Shown here: positions 11,522 to 22,447 of the stretch, piece after piece
Layout of the letters: the number at the start of each line of letters is the position of its first letter
Position numbering within the stretch: position 1 is the first letter of the stretch
Assembly (NCBI GenBank): GCA_963281255.1
Contig: OY725504.1
Span: forward strand, 2,046,001-2,110,000
Reading direction: 5' to 3'
Source: Aphrocallistes beatrix
Taxonomy: Eukaryota; Porifera; Hexactinellida; Sceptrulophora; Aphrocallistidae
Length of the DNA stretch: 64,000 nt
The notes under the pieces: model-generated
What the model was told of the DNA's origin: nothing
Databases searched by the model: none
What the model saw: only the letters and a program-made list of their open reading frames with translations
Made by a program: the position numbers and the translations under genes

Positions 11522-11764
11522 TCATATATGCGATAAGTGGGTTTGTTGATATTCCTGTATTCTAAGACCAATCCTTGCGCGAACTTTAATACTTTTTCCA
11601 AAACAGTAATTAATACATTTATCTTCTTCATTTAAAATCTTTCTTGTACTAAGATTATTTATACATTGAGCAAAGCAAAATTCTGTTAATTTGTTATAAG
11701 AAAGCATAAAATCCTTAACTTGCGCTGCCTCCAAGTTATCTTGATACACATTGTTTAAACTCAT
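11522..11764 (-). CDS. TIMM9: Mitochondrial import inner membrane translocase subunit Tim9
   Basis: Small Tim chaperone of the mitochondrial intermembrane space. With Tim10 it forms the hexamer that escorts hydrophobic carrier and beta-barrel precursors. The 80-aa frame has the diagnostic twin CX3C pair, CFAQC and CINYC, separated by 15 residues as in Tim9, which form two intramolecular disulfides. Family residues are present: YNKLTE before the first pair, and K-x-RIGLRIQEYQQ after the second. Length and N-terminus are right for the family, and there is no damage. A CAG acceptor-like site lies about 90 bp upstream, so a 5'-UTR intron is possible; a retrocopy is the alternative. It is wedged between an H copy and a family E element whose end lies 104 bp upstream of the ATG. 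It is the best host gene in the window. Confidence 0.88.
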   Translation of the reverse strand: MSLNNVYQDNLEAAQVKDFMLSYNKLTEFCFAQCINNLSTRKILNEEDKCINYCFGKSIKVRARIGLRIQEYQQTHLSHI

Positions 11765-11868
11765 TAGGAACTAATATTTGAAAAGGACAAGTTGAAACTA
11801 GACAAGCATGATTTGGATTAAAAAAATGTACCTGTCAAAACTTAATAAAATTGATAAAACATATTTAA

Positions 11869-13674
11869 GGATACCGCCCGTGAAAAATCCATAGGTTTGG
11901 CTTACAGCATATATCAAGAATAGAGATATATAAGATGTTAAGCGTGGGCAGGTAGTGCAATTAAAAAATATTGAGGCATGCCAAACCGTTTTTGGTTCAC
12001 ATTTCTAGTTTTTGAGTTACAGCGTCTCAAAGTCGGTCCGTTTTTCCCTCAGTCCGTTTTTCCCTAGCATTCCGTTTTTCCCTAGCACATCTTAATGGTA
12101 AGCCCTCCTCCACTCTGTGATTTTTTTGAAACACATGTTTGGATCAAATGCTTCGAAAATTTATTCATATATAGTCTATAGAATTTGCAATCGCATAGAA
12201 CCCAAAGAAAGTTAAAATAAACAAAATTGTTAATTTTATAGGGGTTTTAGAAAAAATTGACAAAAAACGGCGAAAAAAACCCGATTTTCTTTGGAAATCA
12301 GCAATACCCGAGATATAGGGATTTGAAGTTTTGATGTTAAGTACGATGTAAAATGAGCTATTACCGATAAATAAAAGCATCCAAGGGCATTTAATCGCAT
12401 GTATACTAATGAATTAGTTGTATTCCAACAGATTGTAGTGAAAATAGCAAAATTATGCTGAAAATTCACAAATTACTTTGAGGCCTCTAACCCCGAATAT
12501 TTTGAACCAATTAAGGAATATAATTCATATTCCTAGCACTACAATGTATAATTCATCGGTTTAGAATGAATAAAGAGCTTCTAAAAAGTATATTAGGAAG
12601 TTAGAGCGAGAGTCTACGACTTTTAGTTTTAAAGTTAGGATTTTCGAAAAATGCTACGTCATCACGTAATAAAAATTTAAAACTTAGCATTCCATTCCAT
12701 GTAGTACACTTATTATTTAAGAATCAGATATATACCGTCTTGAAAAGTTTATTAGGAATTGAGAGCTAAGAATTTGGGTGTATATTTCCTGAGATATGGA
12801 GGAATATGTTTGGGACTATAAATGGGGGGCTTTGACCTAATTTTGGAGATAACTGCTTTGAACTTCCAAAATAATCATGTTGAGTGCTTCCAAATTTCTG
12901 TATACATTGCAAGTGACTATTGCATTGTTTTTTGAGTATAATAGCTACTTTTGGGAACTTATTTCACGACAAGATTCGCCATTTACTAATATATTAAAAG
13001 TTCTCCATAGAATATGTATTACAATAAAATCGATGATAAGTCAAGAAATATTTACTTTTTGACAAAGATATGTTTGAGGAACCTATATATGATCATATAT
13101 ATCCTTTCATTTAAGATTATAATAGATTATATATCTTCAATAGTTTTTAAGCATTGACATCGAGCACTTTCGGGGCCATAGAGAGGTTTGATGTCCGAAC
13201 TTTACCTACAATATACTATAACTTACGAACTAATGGTCGGATCTGAACAAATTTTTTTTTAACTGTTCAGAATTCTTTTCTATACACAATAGCCAATATC
13301 ACAACGGCCATTTCCCGAGCATTTTAGAAATGAAGTCCCTCATAAAGATATTTTTGATTGGATTTTAAGTTCCTCTTTTTCTAAATTCATCTGTTCTATA
13401 ATATTTAAAGGGGCCAAAACCTTTTTGAGGTTCATATAATTGAAAAAATATCAGATAAGTTAGAAAATAATTGATGAATGCGCCGCAAAACCACGAATAA
13501 CTTTCCGATTTTTAGTACGGCTGAGCTTTAGGTGCTCAGTTCTAGAATACCAAAATAAATACCGTCCAACAAGTACGATTAGATGGTAGACTACTCAATA
13601 ATCCGATGGAATTAGCAATAAAAAATTTCAACATTTTTTTTAATGTCAGGCGATGTTTTTCGAGAGCGGTATCC
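11869..13674 (+). mobile_element. Family E element, complete (non-autonomous, TTAA target)
   Basis: Bounded by TTAA at 11865-11868 and 13675-13678. The left end is GGATACCGCCCGTGAAAAA and the right end is the complement of GGATACCGCTCTCGAAAAA, about 19 bp of inverted repeat. It is 1806 bp with no coding capacity. The TTAA duplication with GG...CC termini fits a piggyBac- or Kolobok-like superfamily; the starting GG rather than CC argues more for Kolobok. It contains a private tandem array of a TCCGTTTTTCCCTAGCA unit at 12037-12087. Confidence 0.82.
12037..12087 (+). repeat. Three-unit 18-bp minisatellite inside family E
   Basis: Three copies of a TCCGTTTTTCCCTAGCA-like unit. Other family E copies have a single diverged version at the same place (near 22690 and 24560), so this is a copy-specific expansion. 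Confidence 0.65.
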
Positions 13675-14249
13675 TTAAATAGTATCAAATTTATAAACAA
13701 ATGGTAATGTATTGTTATAACGTTAATCCTCCATTCCTGAACTAACTCAAAAGGTTTTCATTAATTTCTCCTGAAATTTTTGTGTAAACTATTCTCGATG
13801 AGTTAAATTCAAAACAAACTTTTTGTGAGCTCAAGAGGCAAGAAAAAAGGTGATTCGAGAAAACTTCAAAACCTTATGTCCCTTTTACTCAATTATTCTT
13901 GCATGAAATGATTAAGCAAATAATATACAATAATAATTTTCAATTTTAACCCATTTAATTTATATTTCCAATTTCCTAGTTTCAATATTTAGAAACAGAT
14001 TTCGTATGGAAAAATATCTTTATAAAGTAAAAAAAAGAAAATTTTCTGTACATATTGTTCTATTTGGCCGAGATCTTTACAAAACCGTGGAGCTTTTACT
14101 ATACGATCTTGGTAACTGAAGGTACCTCCTGGGAATCTTTTTATAAAAAATGTTCTCAAAGTGCTTTTTATCAATTTTAAATTCGCATAGGGGTTCTAAA
14201 GATCAATACCGAATTTTATAATTCCAATGCAATATTTCGTCCACTTGTG

Positions 14250-14312
14250 TATATATGTATATATATATATATATCTCTCTGTAACGAATTGATTGAATAA
14301 ACTGCCAGGCGT
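14250..14312 (-). repeat. TA tract with H-core edge fragment
   Basis: A TA microsatellite followed by CTGTAACGAATTGATTGAA, the core edge of family H. The copy is cut after about 35 bp, where a sequence starting CAGTGTGTTTCATAATTATT begins; that resembles a Tc1-type terminus, but no partner end was found. Confidence 0.6.
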
Positions 14313-14708
14313 ACAGTGTGTTTCATAATTATTGGCACTAGATTTTAACTTAATGTAGTATCAAACTTGTAATTAGAAAGAGTATTATAATTTCAGTATA
14401 ACTTCACGTATGTATGTTCTTACTATACTATATACATTGTTTTGAGTCACACTATCATACCATGTGATTACCCAGCATCTTTTCTAGAATGCAAACTCAT
14501 TCGTTGTCTCAGTTTTTGTCAAAATTCCAACAACATTTTGCTATGGTATAGCAATGTTTTCTTCTATACCACTTAATTTAGTTAGAGCTACTTGTATCAT
14601 AGTGTGGCTCGTAAAAGGACACATTTCTAAAGCGAAATGTCCCACATCTATACCTTCTTTTAACTGTGTCAAGTCATCATTTTGATGCTGAATTCATGCT
14701 CAACACTT

Positions 14709-14873
14709 AATATCCAGTAATTTGATGTATATATTGACCATATTAAGGTTTTGTTTGACAGTGCCTAGCAACGGTTAGGAATTTTTTCCACAATCCTCGT
14801 CATTGCTAGGAACAGGCAGCCAAATTCTTAAAATATGGTCTATATGTGCATCAAATTGCTGGAAATTCAGTAT
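14709..14873. repeat. Long hairpin module of FB family, copy 1
   Basis: Near-palindrome that starts CCAGTAATTTGATG and ends CATCAAATTGCTGG. It has an inner inverted pair built on CCTAGCAACGG and its complement. Related copies are at about 17087, 17532 and 22101. Confidence 0.75.
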
Positions 14874-15875
14874 TAAAATAATGAACTGGCATGATCAAAT
14901 GAAGTTTTAAGATTGGGATCCAGCGGATACTTTCGGACGTGGTCATTTTTGGTTCTCCAGTCATGCTGACAACCTTTTAACTTTTGAAAGGTGTATTTAA
15001 AAAATTAATATACCATATTTCGAAGTTAAGTACTGCTAAAAATTGTTAAATAAGGATGTTTGAATAATATTTGATAGGATATATTAGAAATTAATGGAAT
15101 TAATCCTTTCTCAAAGGTTTGCTTTATAGTCTGATTTTAGCAATTAAAAAATCAGTGTTGCTCAAGAGGTAATTTCAGTTACCAATGTCGTAGAGTAAAA
15201 ACTCGACGGTTTTTGAACTATCTCGGTGAGTAGAACAATATGATACGAACATATTTTGATATTTTACTTTAGAAAAATGTCAAGATATTATTTCATACGA
15301 AAATCTGTTAAATATTGTAGCTCTAAATAAAAATTTATTTAACCATTTCATGCAAGAATAATTGAGTAAATGGACAAAAGGCTTTGAATTTTTCTCGTCT
15401 GTGGCAAGTTAGGTAAATTTAAAAAAGTATATTTTAGAATTTAACTCATCGAGATCAGCTTTCACAAAAAATTCAGGAGAAATAATGAATACGGTACTTT
15501 TTGAGTAAGTTCAGGAATGGAGGGAGGACTAACGTTAAGGTTGGCCTTTCATATGGGTATTTTGTTTTATATTAAAAATTTGCCAAAAGTCCTTTTTAAG
15601 GTTGGTGTTTCCCATGGGTCACTTGTTTTTAACCAAAATGTGCCAAAATTGCTTTTTTTATCATTTTTAGGTCCTTATAGGGGTTCTAAAGAATAATTCA
15701 GATTTTTATAACTCCAGCCCTAATATTTCGCCACTTTGAGCCACTTGTATCACCTGGTGTCGCTCTAAAAACGACACATTTTAAATGCGAAATGTCCCAC
15801 AGCAATAACTTCTTCTAACAGTGCCAGATCATCTTTTTAATGCTGAATTCATGCTCAGCACTAGATTTCCAGCAA

Positions 15876-15907
15876 TCCTTACTATTAAAACTCGATTATT
15901 GTTTGTT

Positions 15908-15956
<49 letters not shown>

Positions 15957-16357
15957 GTAACGAATTGATTGAAGAAAATGCCGGGCGCAGAAAGCTGATT
16001 TTTGGCATGTGGGTCTTTTGGCTATGGCTCCAGTAAGTTCTGAGCTCAGAGCAAAATGTCGACTCATCATGGAATTATGACGTCATTGTCACATTTTAAA
16101 AAGTTAAGCAACACAGTTATTCGGGAAAAACTCAGCCATTATAGGAGATAGAAGGCTGAAATTTTAATAAAATCTGTATACTAACACGTCTCACATATGA
16201 TGCAACCATCATCAAAAAATGATGACTCAGCACTTTGCTATGACGTCATCATTACTCATCAAAATTTTAAAAATTGACAAATTTGGTCTTTTTTCCAGTG
16301 ATATCGATTTTAAAACTAAGATGGACATATTTAGAGATGATATCTCCCTTATAATTA
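15876..16357 (-). mobile_element. Family H copy 4, A end missing
   Basis: B-to-A orientation, starting at end B (TCCTTACTATTAAAACTCGA) after CCAGCAA of an FB hairpin. A long TA tract runs at about 15917-15954. The core stops at TTAA (16355-16358), where FB-type sequence GGTTGGTGTTTCC begins, so an FB element probably inserted at that TTAA. Confidence 0.82.
15917..15954. repeat. TA dinucleotide microsatellite
   Basis: Nearly pure TA repeat between end B and the core of H copy 4. It produces a meaningless run of alternating Tyr and Ile codons in translation. Confidence 0.9.
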
Positions 16358-17086
16358 AGGTTGGTGTTTCCTTCCAGAACTAACTCAAAAAGTTTTTCGG
16401 GAGTTCAAGGAGCAAGAAAAATTTTTTTTTCCCCAAAATCACCTAATTTATAGAGGACTTTCAAGGAAACTTCAATGGCTTATGCCTCTTTTACTCAATT
16501 ATTCTTGCTCGAAATGGTTGAATAAAGAAAATAATAGGAATAGAATTTTCAATTTTAACCCAATTAATTTTTTCTTTCCAATTTCGTTGCTACAATATTT
16601 AGAAGCAGATTTTCGTCAGGAAAAATATGTTAACGTTTTTCTAAAGTAGAATATCGAAAATCTGTCTCTATCATTTTGTTCTACGTGACGAGATCTTTCC
16701 AAAACCGTCGAGTTTTTTATTCTATAACTTTTGTAACTAGAGGTTCCTCCTTTTAAAATTGATTTTTTTCAGTGCTAAAAACATGCTACAAAGCAATTTT
16801 CTTCGGAAAGGCTTGATTTCCATTAGTTTTTACTGTGCCCTAGTATTAAATAACATCTAAACATCCTAAAACAACAACTTATAGTAGTACTTAACTTCAA
16901 AATATGGCATATCAAATATTTTGACGTCATGACACATTCAAAAGTGTGAAAAAGTTGTCAGTTATGACTGGGGACCCAAAAATGACTATGTCCGATAGTA
17001 CCTGCCGAGATTCCATATCTATAACTTTATTTGACTATGCCAGGTCGTTATTTTAATACTGAATTCGTGCTCAGCACTAAATTTCC

Positions 17087-17234
17087 AGCAATTTGATATA
17101 TATATATTGACCATATTTGGAGAATATTTTGGTTGCTTTTTCCTAGCAATTGTCATGAATGTGAAAAATTCCTTTCCGTTGCTAGGCACGGTCAAACAAA
17201 AATGTTTCCAAATATGGTCAATATATATATCAAA
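17087..17234. repeat. Long hairpin module of FB family, copy 2 (interrupted)
   Basis: Same palindromic module, left arm from CCAGCAATTTGATATATA. The right arm breaks at ATATATCAAA, where the A end of an H element is joined. Confidence 0.72.
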
Positions 17235-17328
17235 CAAGCGCGCTTCGCTTGCTTGCGCTGCGCGGCTGGCGGACACTTCGTGTCCGCCGGAGGCTCCCTT
17301 CGGTCGCCTGGAGGTGATATTGGATAAT
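17235..17328 (+). repeat. Family H fragment 5 (A end only)
   Basis: Only the GC-rich hairpin end remains, joined to an FB hairpin on its left and to FB sequence on its right. Its junction falls at the same AA/TTT position of the hairpin where H copy 4 starts in the neighbouring FB hairpin. Confidence 0.8.
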
Positions 17329-17531
17329 CATTTTTAGATCCCTAAAGGGGTTCTAAACATTAATTTTAATTTTTACAATTTCAATGCTAATATTTCGCCA
17401 CTTAGAGCCACTTGTACCACCTGGTGTCGCTCAAAAAAGGACACATTTTTGAAGCGAAATGTCTCATATCCATAACTTCCTTGAACCATGTCAGATCCTC
17501 ATTTTAATTCTAAATTCGTGCTCAGCACTAA

Positions 17532-17699
17532 ATTTCCAGCAATTTGATATATACTATATTGGACACATTTGGAGAATTTTTGGCTGCGGGTTCCTAGCAA
17601 CGGTCAGGAATGTGAAAAAATTCCTGGCCGTTGCTAGGCACGGACAACGAAAGAATTCTCCAAATATGGTCAATATATATATCAAATTGCTGGAAATTC
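17532..17699. repeat. Long hairpin module of FB family, copy 3
   Basis: Intact palindrome from TTTCCAGCAATTTGATATA to TATCAAATTGCTGGAAA. The inner inverted pair TTCCTAGCAACGG / CCGTTGCTAGG lies about 17595-17640. Confidence 0.8.
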
Positions 17700-18481
17700 A
17701 ATGAGGGACACACATTCAGAATTCAAATGATGATCTGACATGGTTCAAAGAAATATTGATCTGGGATTCCGGCGGATGCGATCGAATGTGGTTATTTGGG
17801 GCGACCAGGCATCAATGACCAGTTTTTCACACTTTTGATTGTGAAAATTTCAGATATACGTTATTTTGAAGTTAAGTACTGTTATAAGTTGTTGAATAAG
17901 GATATTTGCATGTTATTTAATATTCCAAAGCAGCTAAAACTGATGGAAATTGTGGGGTACATATAAATATTTTCTAAATCCTACTAACGGTTTTTAATAT
18001 ATCTCGAAGAGTAGAACATAATGAACATACAGAATTTTGATATTTCAAATAAAAAGAGAATTATGGAAAAAATAGTGTCGAAATTGCTGGAAAAAAAACT
18101 CCTCGGGTGTTTTAGTGTGAATTTTTAATAATTTTCAAAATTTTATAAAATCTGTCTGTTCATTAGATAGATCATCCATTTATGAAAGAATTTGAAAAGT
18201 TTCGAAAGGATTGTAAGCATATTGTGTCCGAATTATTCCTTGTAAATTGACCAATTTTTTCAAAAAAATTTATCTGTTGAATTATTTCAATTATTAATGC
18301 AGTTTTGAAGATAACTCTACGATTTAAATCTGCACTGAAAAAATTAAATGAATCGGTTGAAAAAGTCAAAAGCTAGCTATTATACGAAAGGCCAACCTTA
18401 ATTGGTACTAGGGCGTTCAAAAAGTATTGCGGGTCATGCCAGAAAATAACAAACGCTATAGAATTCGATTTAAATTATTAT

Positions 18482-19545
18482 TTACTCGAAGTAATCTTCT
18501 CCTACTGCTACGCACTTTTTGAATCGATCCACCCACTTTACAAACTCCTGTACACTCCTGTAATCTTCTTCGGGGATGGTTTTGAAGTACTGGTACAGGG
18601 TGGTCCCGAGGGTTTGTCTCGAGTCAAATTCTTGCCTTGAAGGTAGATTTTGAGCTTGGCGAACAGCCAAAAATCACAGGGAGCTAGGTTTGGTGAGTAT
18701 GAGGGGTGGAGAAGTAAATCTAACCCTTCTGCTTCCAAGAAATTTTTGTTGAGCTTGGGTGTATACGGACTAGCATTATCAATTAATAATTTGATTCCTC
18801 TCATTTTAGCCTTGGGACGGACCTCTTTTACGTTGTTTTATCAAGTTTGGGAGCACTTTCTCTGTAAAAAACGTGGCATTTACTGTCTTACCACTCTCAC
18901 AAGGTAACTGCAGGAAAATTCCACCACTATTGAAGAAAATCGTGTACATGAGCTTCGGTTTTCTGAAGTCGGGCTTATGAATTTGTGCCGGTCTTTCGTC
19001 CCCTTTCACCCATGATCGCATCTTATACTTGCTATAAGGTGTTGAATAATATACCTAAGTCTCATCACCGGTTATTACTTCTGCTAGATGTCTAGGATCA
19101 CAGTCCTCATAGGTTTCCAAGAGTATTGGCCGTATTCACGCGTGAAAATTTTTGCTGATCGCTGAGGTTGTGGGGGACCCATTTCCATCAAATCGATCGG
19201 TATCCAAGCTGAGTAGTTAGAATGAATGGCCCACGAGATCTCTATATCCTGCTCGAACTGATCGATTGTAATACACTTATTTTCCACGACTTTACTCTCG
19301 ATTAGAGCAACATTTTCTGGGGTGGTGACGGACACTGCTCTTCCAGACCGAGGTAGATCTGTGACGTCTGTATTTCAGGACTGAAATCGTGCAGCCCATC
19401 GCTCTACTGTAGATCTAGAAGGGCAATCCGTGCATAATATCTCCTGCAAAACGTTGTAGATGAGTACTGGGTGGATACTGAGTTTTGTGCGAAATTCAAC
19501 ACAAGCCCTCCATTTCAGGTTAAAATTGGCATCCTTGGAAGCCAT
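18482..19545 (-). pseudogene. mariner transposase, decayed
   Basis: Starts MASKDANFNLKWRACVEFRT and shows the helix-turn-helix part SRSTVERWAARFQS. The first catalytic Asp region has a stop where DETWV is expected (near 19055). The second Asp is in LLIDNASPYT, with Tyr replacing the His of the related copy, and the third is in YSPNLAPCDFWLF. At least four frameshifts or stops. Same family as the copy at 45171-46237. Confidence 0.85.
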
Positions 19546-19637
19546 AATTTTACTAGTATGCTGAAGTGACATGTAAATGAATTGATCAGAAATCAAGCAA
19601 AGATTTTCAGGGAATTAAGAGAAGATGTAAGGTTGCA

Positions 19638-20168
19638 TCCTTACTATTAAAACTCGATTAATGTGTATATATATACAAGCGTGCGTCGCTTGCTTGCGCT
19701 GCTCATCTGGCGGACACTTTGTGTCCGCCAGAGGCGTCCTTTAGGTACCTGTGGTCGCGATTGATTAATTATAAGGGAGATAACATCTCTAAATACGTCT
19801 CTCCTACTGTTAAAATCAATATCGCAAGAAAAATCGCCAAATTTATCAATTTTTAAAATTTTGATGAGTACTGATGACGTCATAACAGAGTGATGAGTCA
19901 TTATTTTTGATGATAGTTGCATCATATGTGAGGTATGTTAGTCTACAGATTCAATTAAAATTTCAGCCTTATATCTCCTATAATGGCTGAGTTATGCTCG
20001 AATAATTGTATTGCTTAACTTTTAAAAATGTGACAATGACGTCATAATTCCATGATGAGTCGACATTTTGTTCTGAGCTCAGAACCTAGTGGAGCCATAG
20101 CCAAAAAACTCCCACATACCAAAAATTAACTTTCTGGCCTGACAGTTTCTTCAATCAAATCGTAACAG

Positions 20169-20201
<33 letters not shown>

Positions 20202-20707
20202 CATATATATATATCTGTAACGAATTGATTGTAGAAACTGCCAGGCACAGAAAACTGATTTATGGCATGTGGGAGTCTTTTGGCTATGGCTCCACTAAGT
20301 TCTGACCTCAGACGAAAATGTCGACTCATCATCAAATTATGACGTCATTGTCACCTTTTTAATAATTAGAAATTTAAGTTTTTCGACCATAACTCAGCCA
20401 TTTTAGGTGATAGAAGGCTGAGATTTTAATAGAATGTGTATATTAATATACCTAACATATAATGTAACTATCATCAAAAGATGATGACTCATCACCCTGT
20501 TATGACGTCATCATTACGCATCAAAATTTTGAAAATTGACAAATTCGGTGATTATTTCGTGCGATATCGATTATAATAGTAGGACAGATGCATTTAGGGA
20601 TGTTATCTCCATTATAATTATTCAATGTTACTCCAGGCGCCCACAGGACGCCTCCAGCGAACACAGTGTCCACTAGCCGCGCAGCAAAGGCTAGCGAAGC
20701 GCGCTTG
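19638..20707. mobile_element. Composite H insertion: end B, then copies 6 and 7 head-to-head
   Basis: Order: end B reversed (19638-19662), TA tract, H copy 6 forward from end A (19676) to its core edge (20169), TA tract, H copy 7 reversed from core edge (20215) to end A (20707). The whole 1070 bp sits as one block inside the mariner, so this head-to-head arrangement may have inserted as a unit. Confidence 0.85.
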
Positions 20708-20788
20708 TTATATATTAAAACAGATTGGTTTACTGCTACAAAGAGCGAATATAGTATGAACCGCAAGACTTATTGAACAGCCTAGTAA

Positions 20789-20851
20789 AATAGTCCGGAC
20801 ACAAAGTAGTTTTTTGGGAAAAGCTCAATTTCCATCAGTTTTAACTGTATC
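20789..20851. repeat. FB-family arm fragment
   Basis: Short piece containing CAATTTCCATCAGTTTTAACTG, related to the FB arm near 16815. It lies between the mariner end and a family E terminus. Confidence 0.45.
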
Positions 20852-20855
20852 TTAA

Positions 20856-21510
20856 AGATACCGCCCTTAAAAAACTTTGACTGACGTAAAAATAAAGGCA
20901 AAATTTTTTATTGTTAATTCCATTGTATTACTGAGTGGTCTACCATCTGATCGTACTAGTTAGATGGTATTTATTTTGATTTTTATGAATTAACTCCCTA
21001 AATTTTAGCGTTACTAAAATTGAAAAATTATTGAGGTTTTTCGACGCATTGAACAATTAGTTTCTTACTTATTTGATATTTATTTAATGATATGGACCTC
21101 AAAGGTGTTTTGGCCCCATTGGAGATTATATAACATAAAGATATATAGAAGAAAGGTCAATAAAATCCAATCAAAATAGTTCCATAAGAGACTTCATTTT
21201 TTAATGCTCGGGAAATAGCCAGATAGATATCAGATATTTAGCGATAATTGTATCAGCTATAAAATTCTGATCATTTTTAAACAAGAATTGGTTCAGACCC
21301 GACCATTTAATCGTGAGATATCGCTTATTATAGGTGAAGTTCGGGAAAATTACCTATCTATGATCCCGAAAGAGGTCGATGTCATATCTTAAAAACTATT
21401 GAAGATATATAATCTTAAATGAAAGGATATATGCGAAAATATATTGGTTCCTCAAACATCCCTTTGTCAAAAAATAAATATTTTCGAGTTTCCATTGACT
21501 TTATAGAATT
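20856..21510 (-). mobile_element. Family E fragment, reverse orientation
   Basis: Begins with the right end of family E (AGATACCGCCCTTAAAAAAC) immediately after TTAA at 20852-20855 and runs inward for about 650 bp. The other end is lost at a junction with FB-like sequence. Confidence 0.75.
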
Positions 21511-22443
21511 TTTAACATCATGACAGTTTCAAAAATAATCGTCAGTCATGACTGGAGAGCCATGGCCTACTTAATACACGGCCGTGTTGTCACCGAGAAG
21601 GCCTGAAAAATACAAGGCCAGTTTTAAAAGTCAAAATTTAATCAGACTCACGGTTGGAATTTTCAGTAGGGAATTTGTTTTTTGTCAGAAATTTATTATG
21701 AATTTAAGGTGACAGGCCCTCAAATTTTCAAAATTTTTTTTTGTCTAAATCAACCGAAAATGGGATATTTGGTCAATCCAATGATTATTAATGTGCTTAT
21801 TGCCGGTCAAATCTAGTCCTTTTTCATTCATAATCTATTAATTTAAATTTTAAAATTATCAATTGGCACACATCCGTAAATCACTCTCACTCAGAAAATA
21901 ATCATATTTTAAGCACAAACATTTTGCGAAAAACACGCTCGATTTTTAGAATTTCAATACTCATATTTCGCCATTTAGCCACGTGTACCACCTGGTGTCG
22001 CCCAAAAAAGAACACATTTTTGAAACAAAATATCTCATATCCATAACTTCTTTGAACCAAGTCAGATCATCATTTTAAAGCTAAATTCGTGCTCAGGGCT
22101 AAATTTCCAACAATTTGAAATATATATTGGACATTTTGGAAATTTCTTTTGGCTGCGGGTTCCTAGCAACGGCCATGAATGTGAAAAAAATCCTGGCCGT
22201 TGCTAGGCACGGACAACCAAAAATTCTCCTAATATGGTCAATATATATATCAAATTGCTGGAAATTCAATGCGGGACACGAATTCAGAATTCAAATGATG
22301 ATGACATGTTTCAAAGAAGTTATTGATCTGGGATTCCGGTGGATACTATCGAATGTGGATATTTTGGATGGCCAGTCATCAATGACCAGTTTTTCACACT
22401 TTTGATAATGAAAATTTTAGATATACTGTACTAAATTTTGAAG
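21511..22443. mobile_element. FB-family fragment 3 with hairpin copy 4
   Basis: Carries FB landmarks GTACCACCTGGTGTCGC (near 21990) and the hairpin module at 22101-22267. Near 21565-21620 is a CATGGCCTACTTAATAC... ACCGAGAAGGCC module shared with 3130-3195 on the other strand. No coding sequence. It ends at TTAA next to the outer family E copy. Confidence 0.6.
22101..22267. repeat. Long hairpin module of FB family, copy 4
   Basis: Palindrome with inner pair TTCCTAGCAACGGCCA / TGGCCGTTGCTAGG, the best preserved of the four inner stems. Confidence 0.78.
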
Positions 22444-22447
22444 TTAA

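Larger units (their letters stand above)
13718..15537. mobile_element. Foldback element FB1 (long inverted arms)
   Basis: The outer ends read TAACGTTAATCCTCC and its near-complement GGAGGACTAACGTTA. The arms stay recognisable for roughly 400 bp inward; shared blocks include CAATTATTCTTGCATGAAATG and CCGAGATCTTT-type sequence. The middle holds a long hairpin (14709-14873) and a short H-like fragment beside a TA tract (about 14250-14312). Non-coding. Its right edge abuts FB2. Confidence 0.7.
15539..18397. mobile_element. Foldback element FB2 with TTAA flanks
   Basis: Ends are GGTTGGCCTTTC and its exact complement, each flanked by TTAA (15535-15538, 18398-18401). Shared internal blocks recur: CACCTGGTGTCGCTC, AAAGGACACATTTTT, AGCGAAATGTC and the hairpin module. 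Internal starts reading TTAAGGTTGGTGTTTCC at about 15597 and 16355 suggest further nested members. It contains H copy 4 and H fragment 5. Non-coding. The exact nesting order is not resolved. Confidence 0.6.
18408..20785 (-). mobile_element. mariner element split by a composite H insertion
   Basis: TA flanks at 18406-18407 and 20786-20787. The left end is CTAGGGCGTTCAAAAAGT and the right end is the complement of a CTAGGCTGTTCAATAAGT version. Removing 19638-20707 leaves about 1.31 kb, normal for mariner. The sequence left and right of the insertion continues that of the related copy at 45093-46426, which proves the split. Confidence 0.85.

Noticed and set aside
15821..16070. Reading frames rich in alternating Ile and Tyr across TA tracts (also near 56.6, 36.9 and 20.2 kb)
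   Set aside because: They are translations of TA microsatellites inside H copies; both strands and several frames stay open for the same trivial reason.
17235..17330. Cysteine- and alanine-rich peptides (for example LACAARLADT) encoded by end A in many places
   Set aside because: They come from the GC-rich hairpins of the repeat, occur in every copy and orientation, and have no start, conservation or homologous family.
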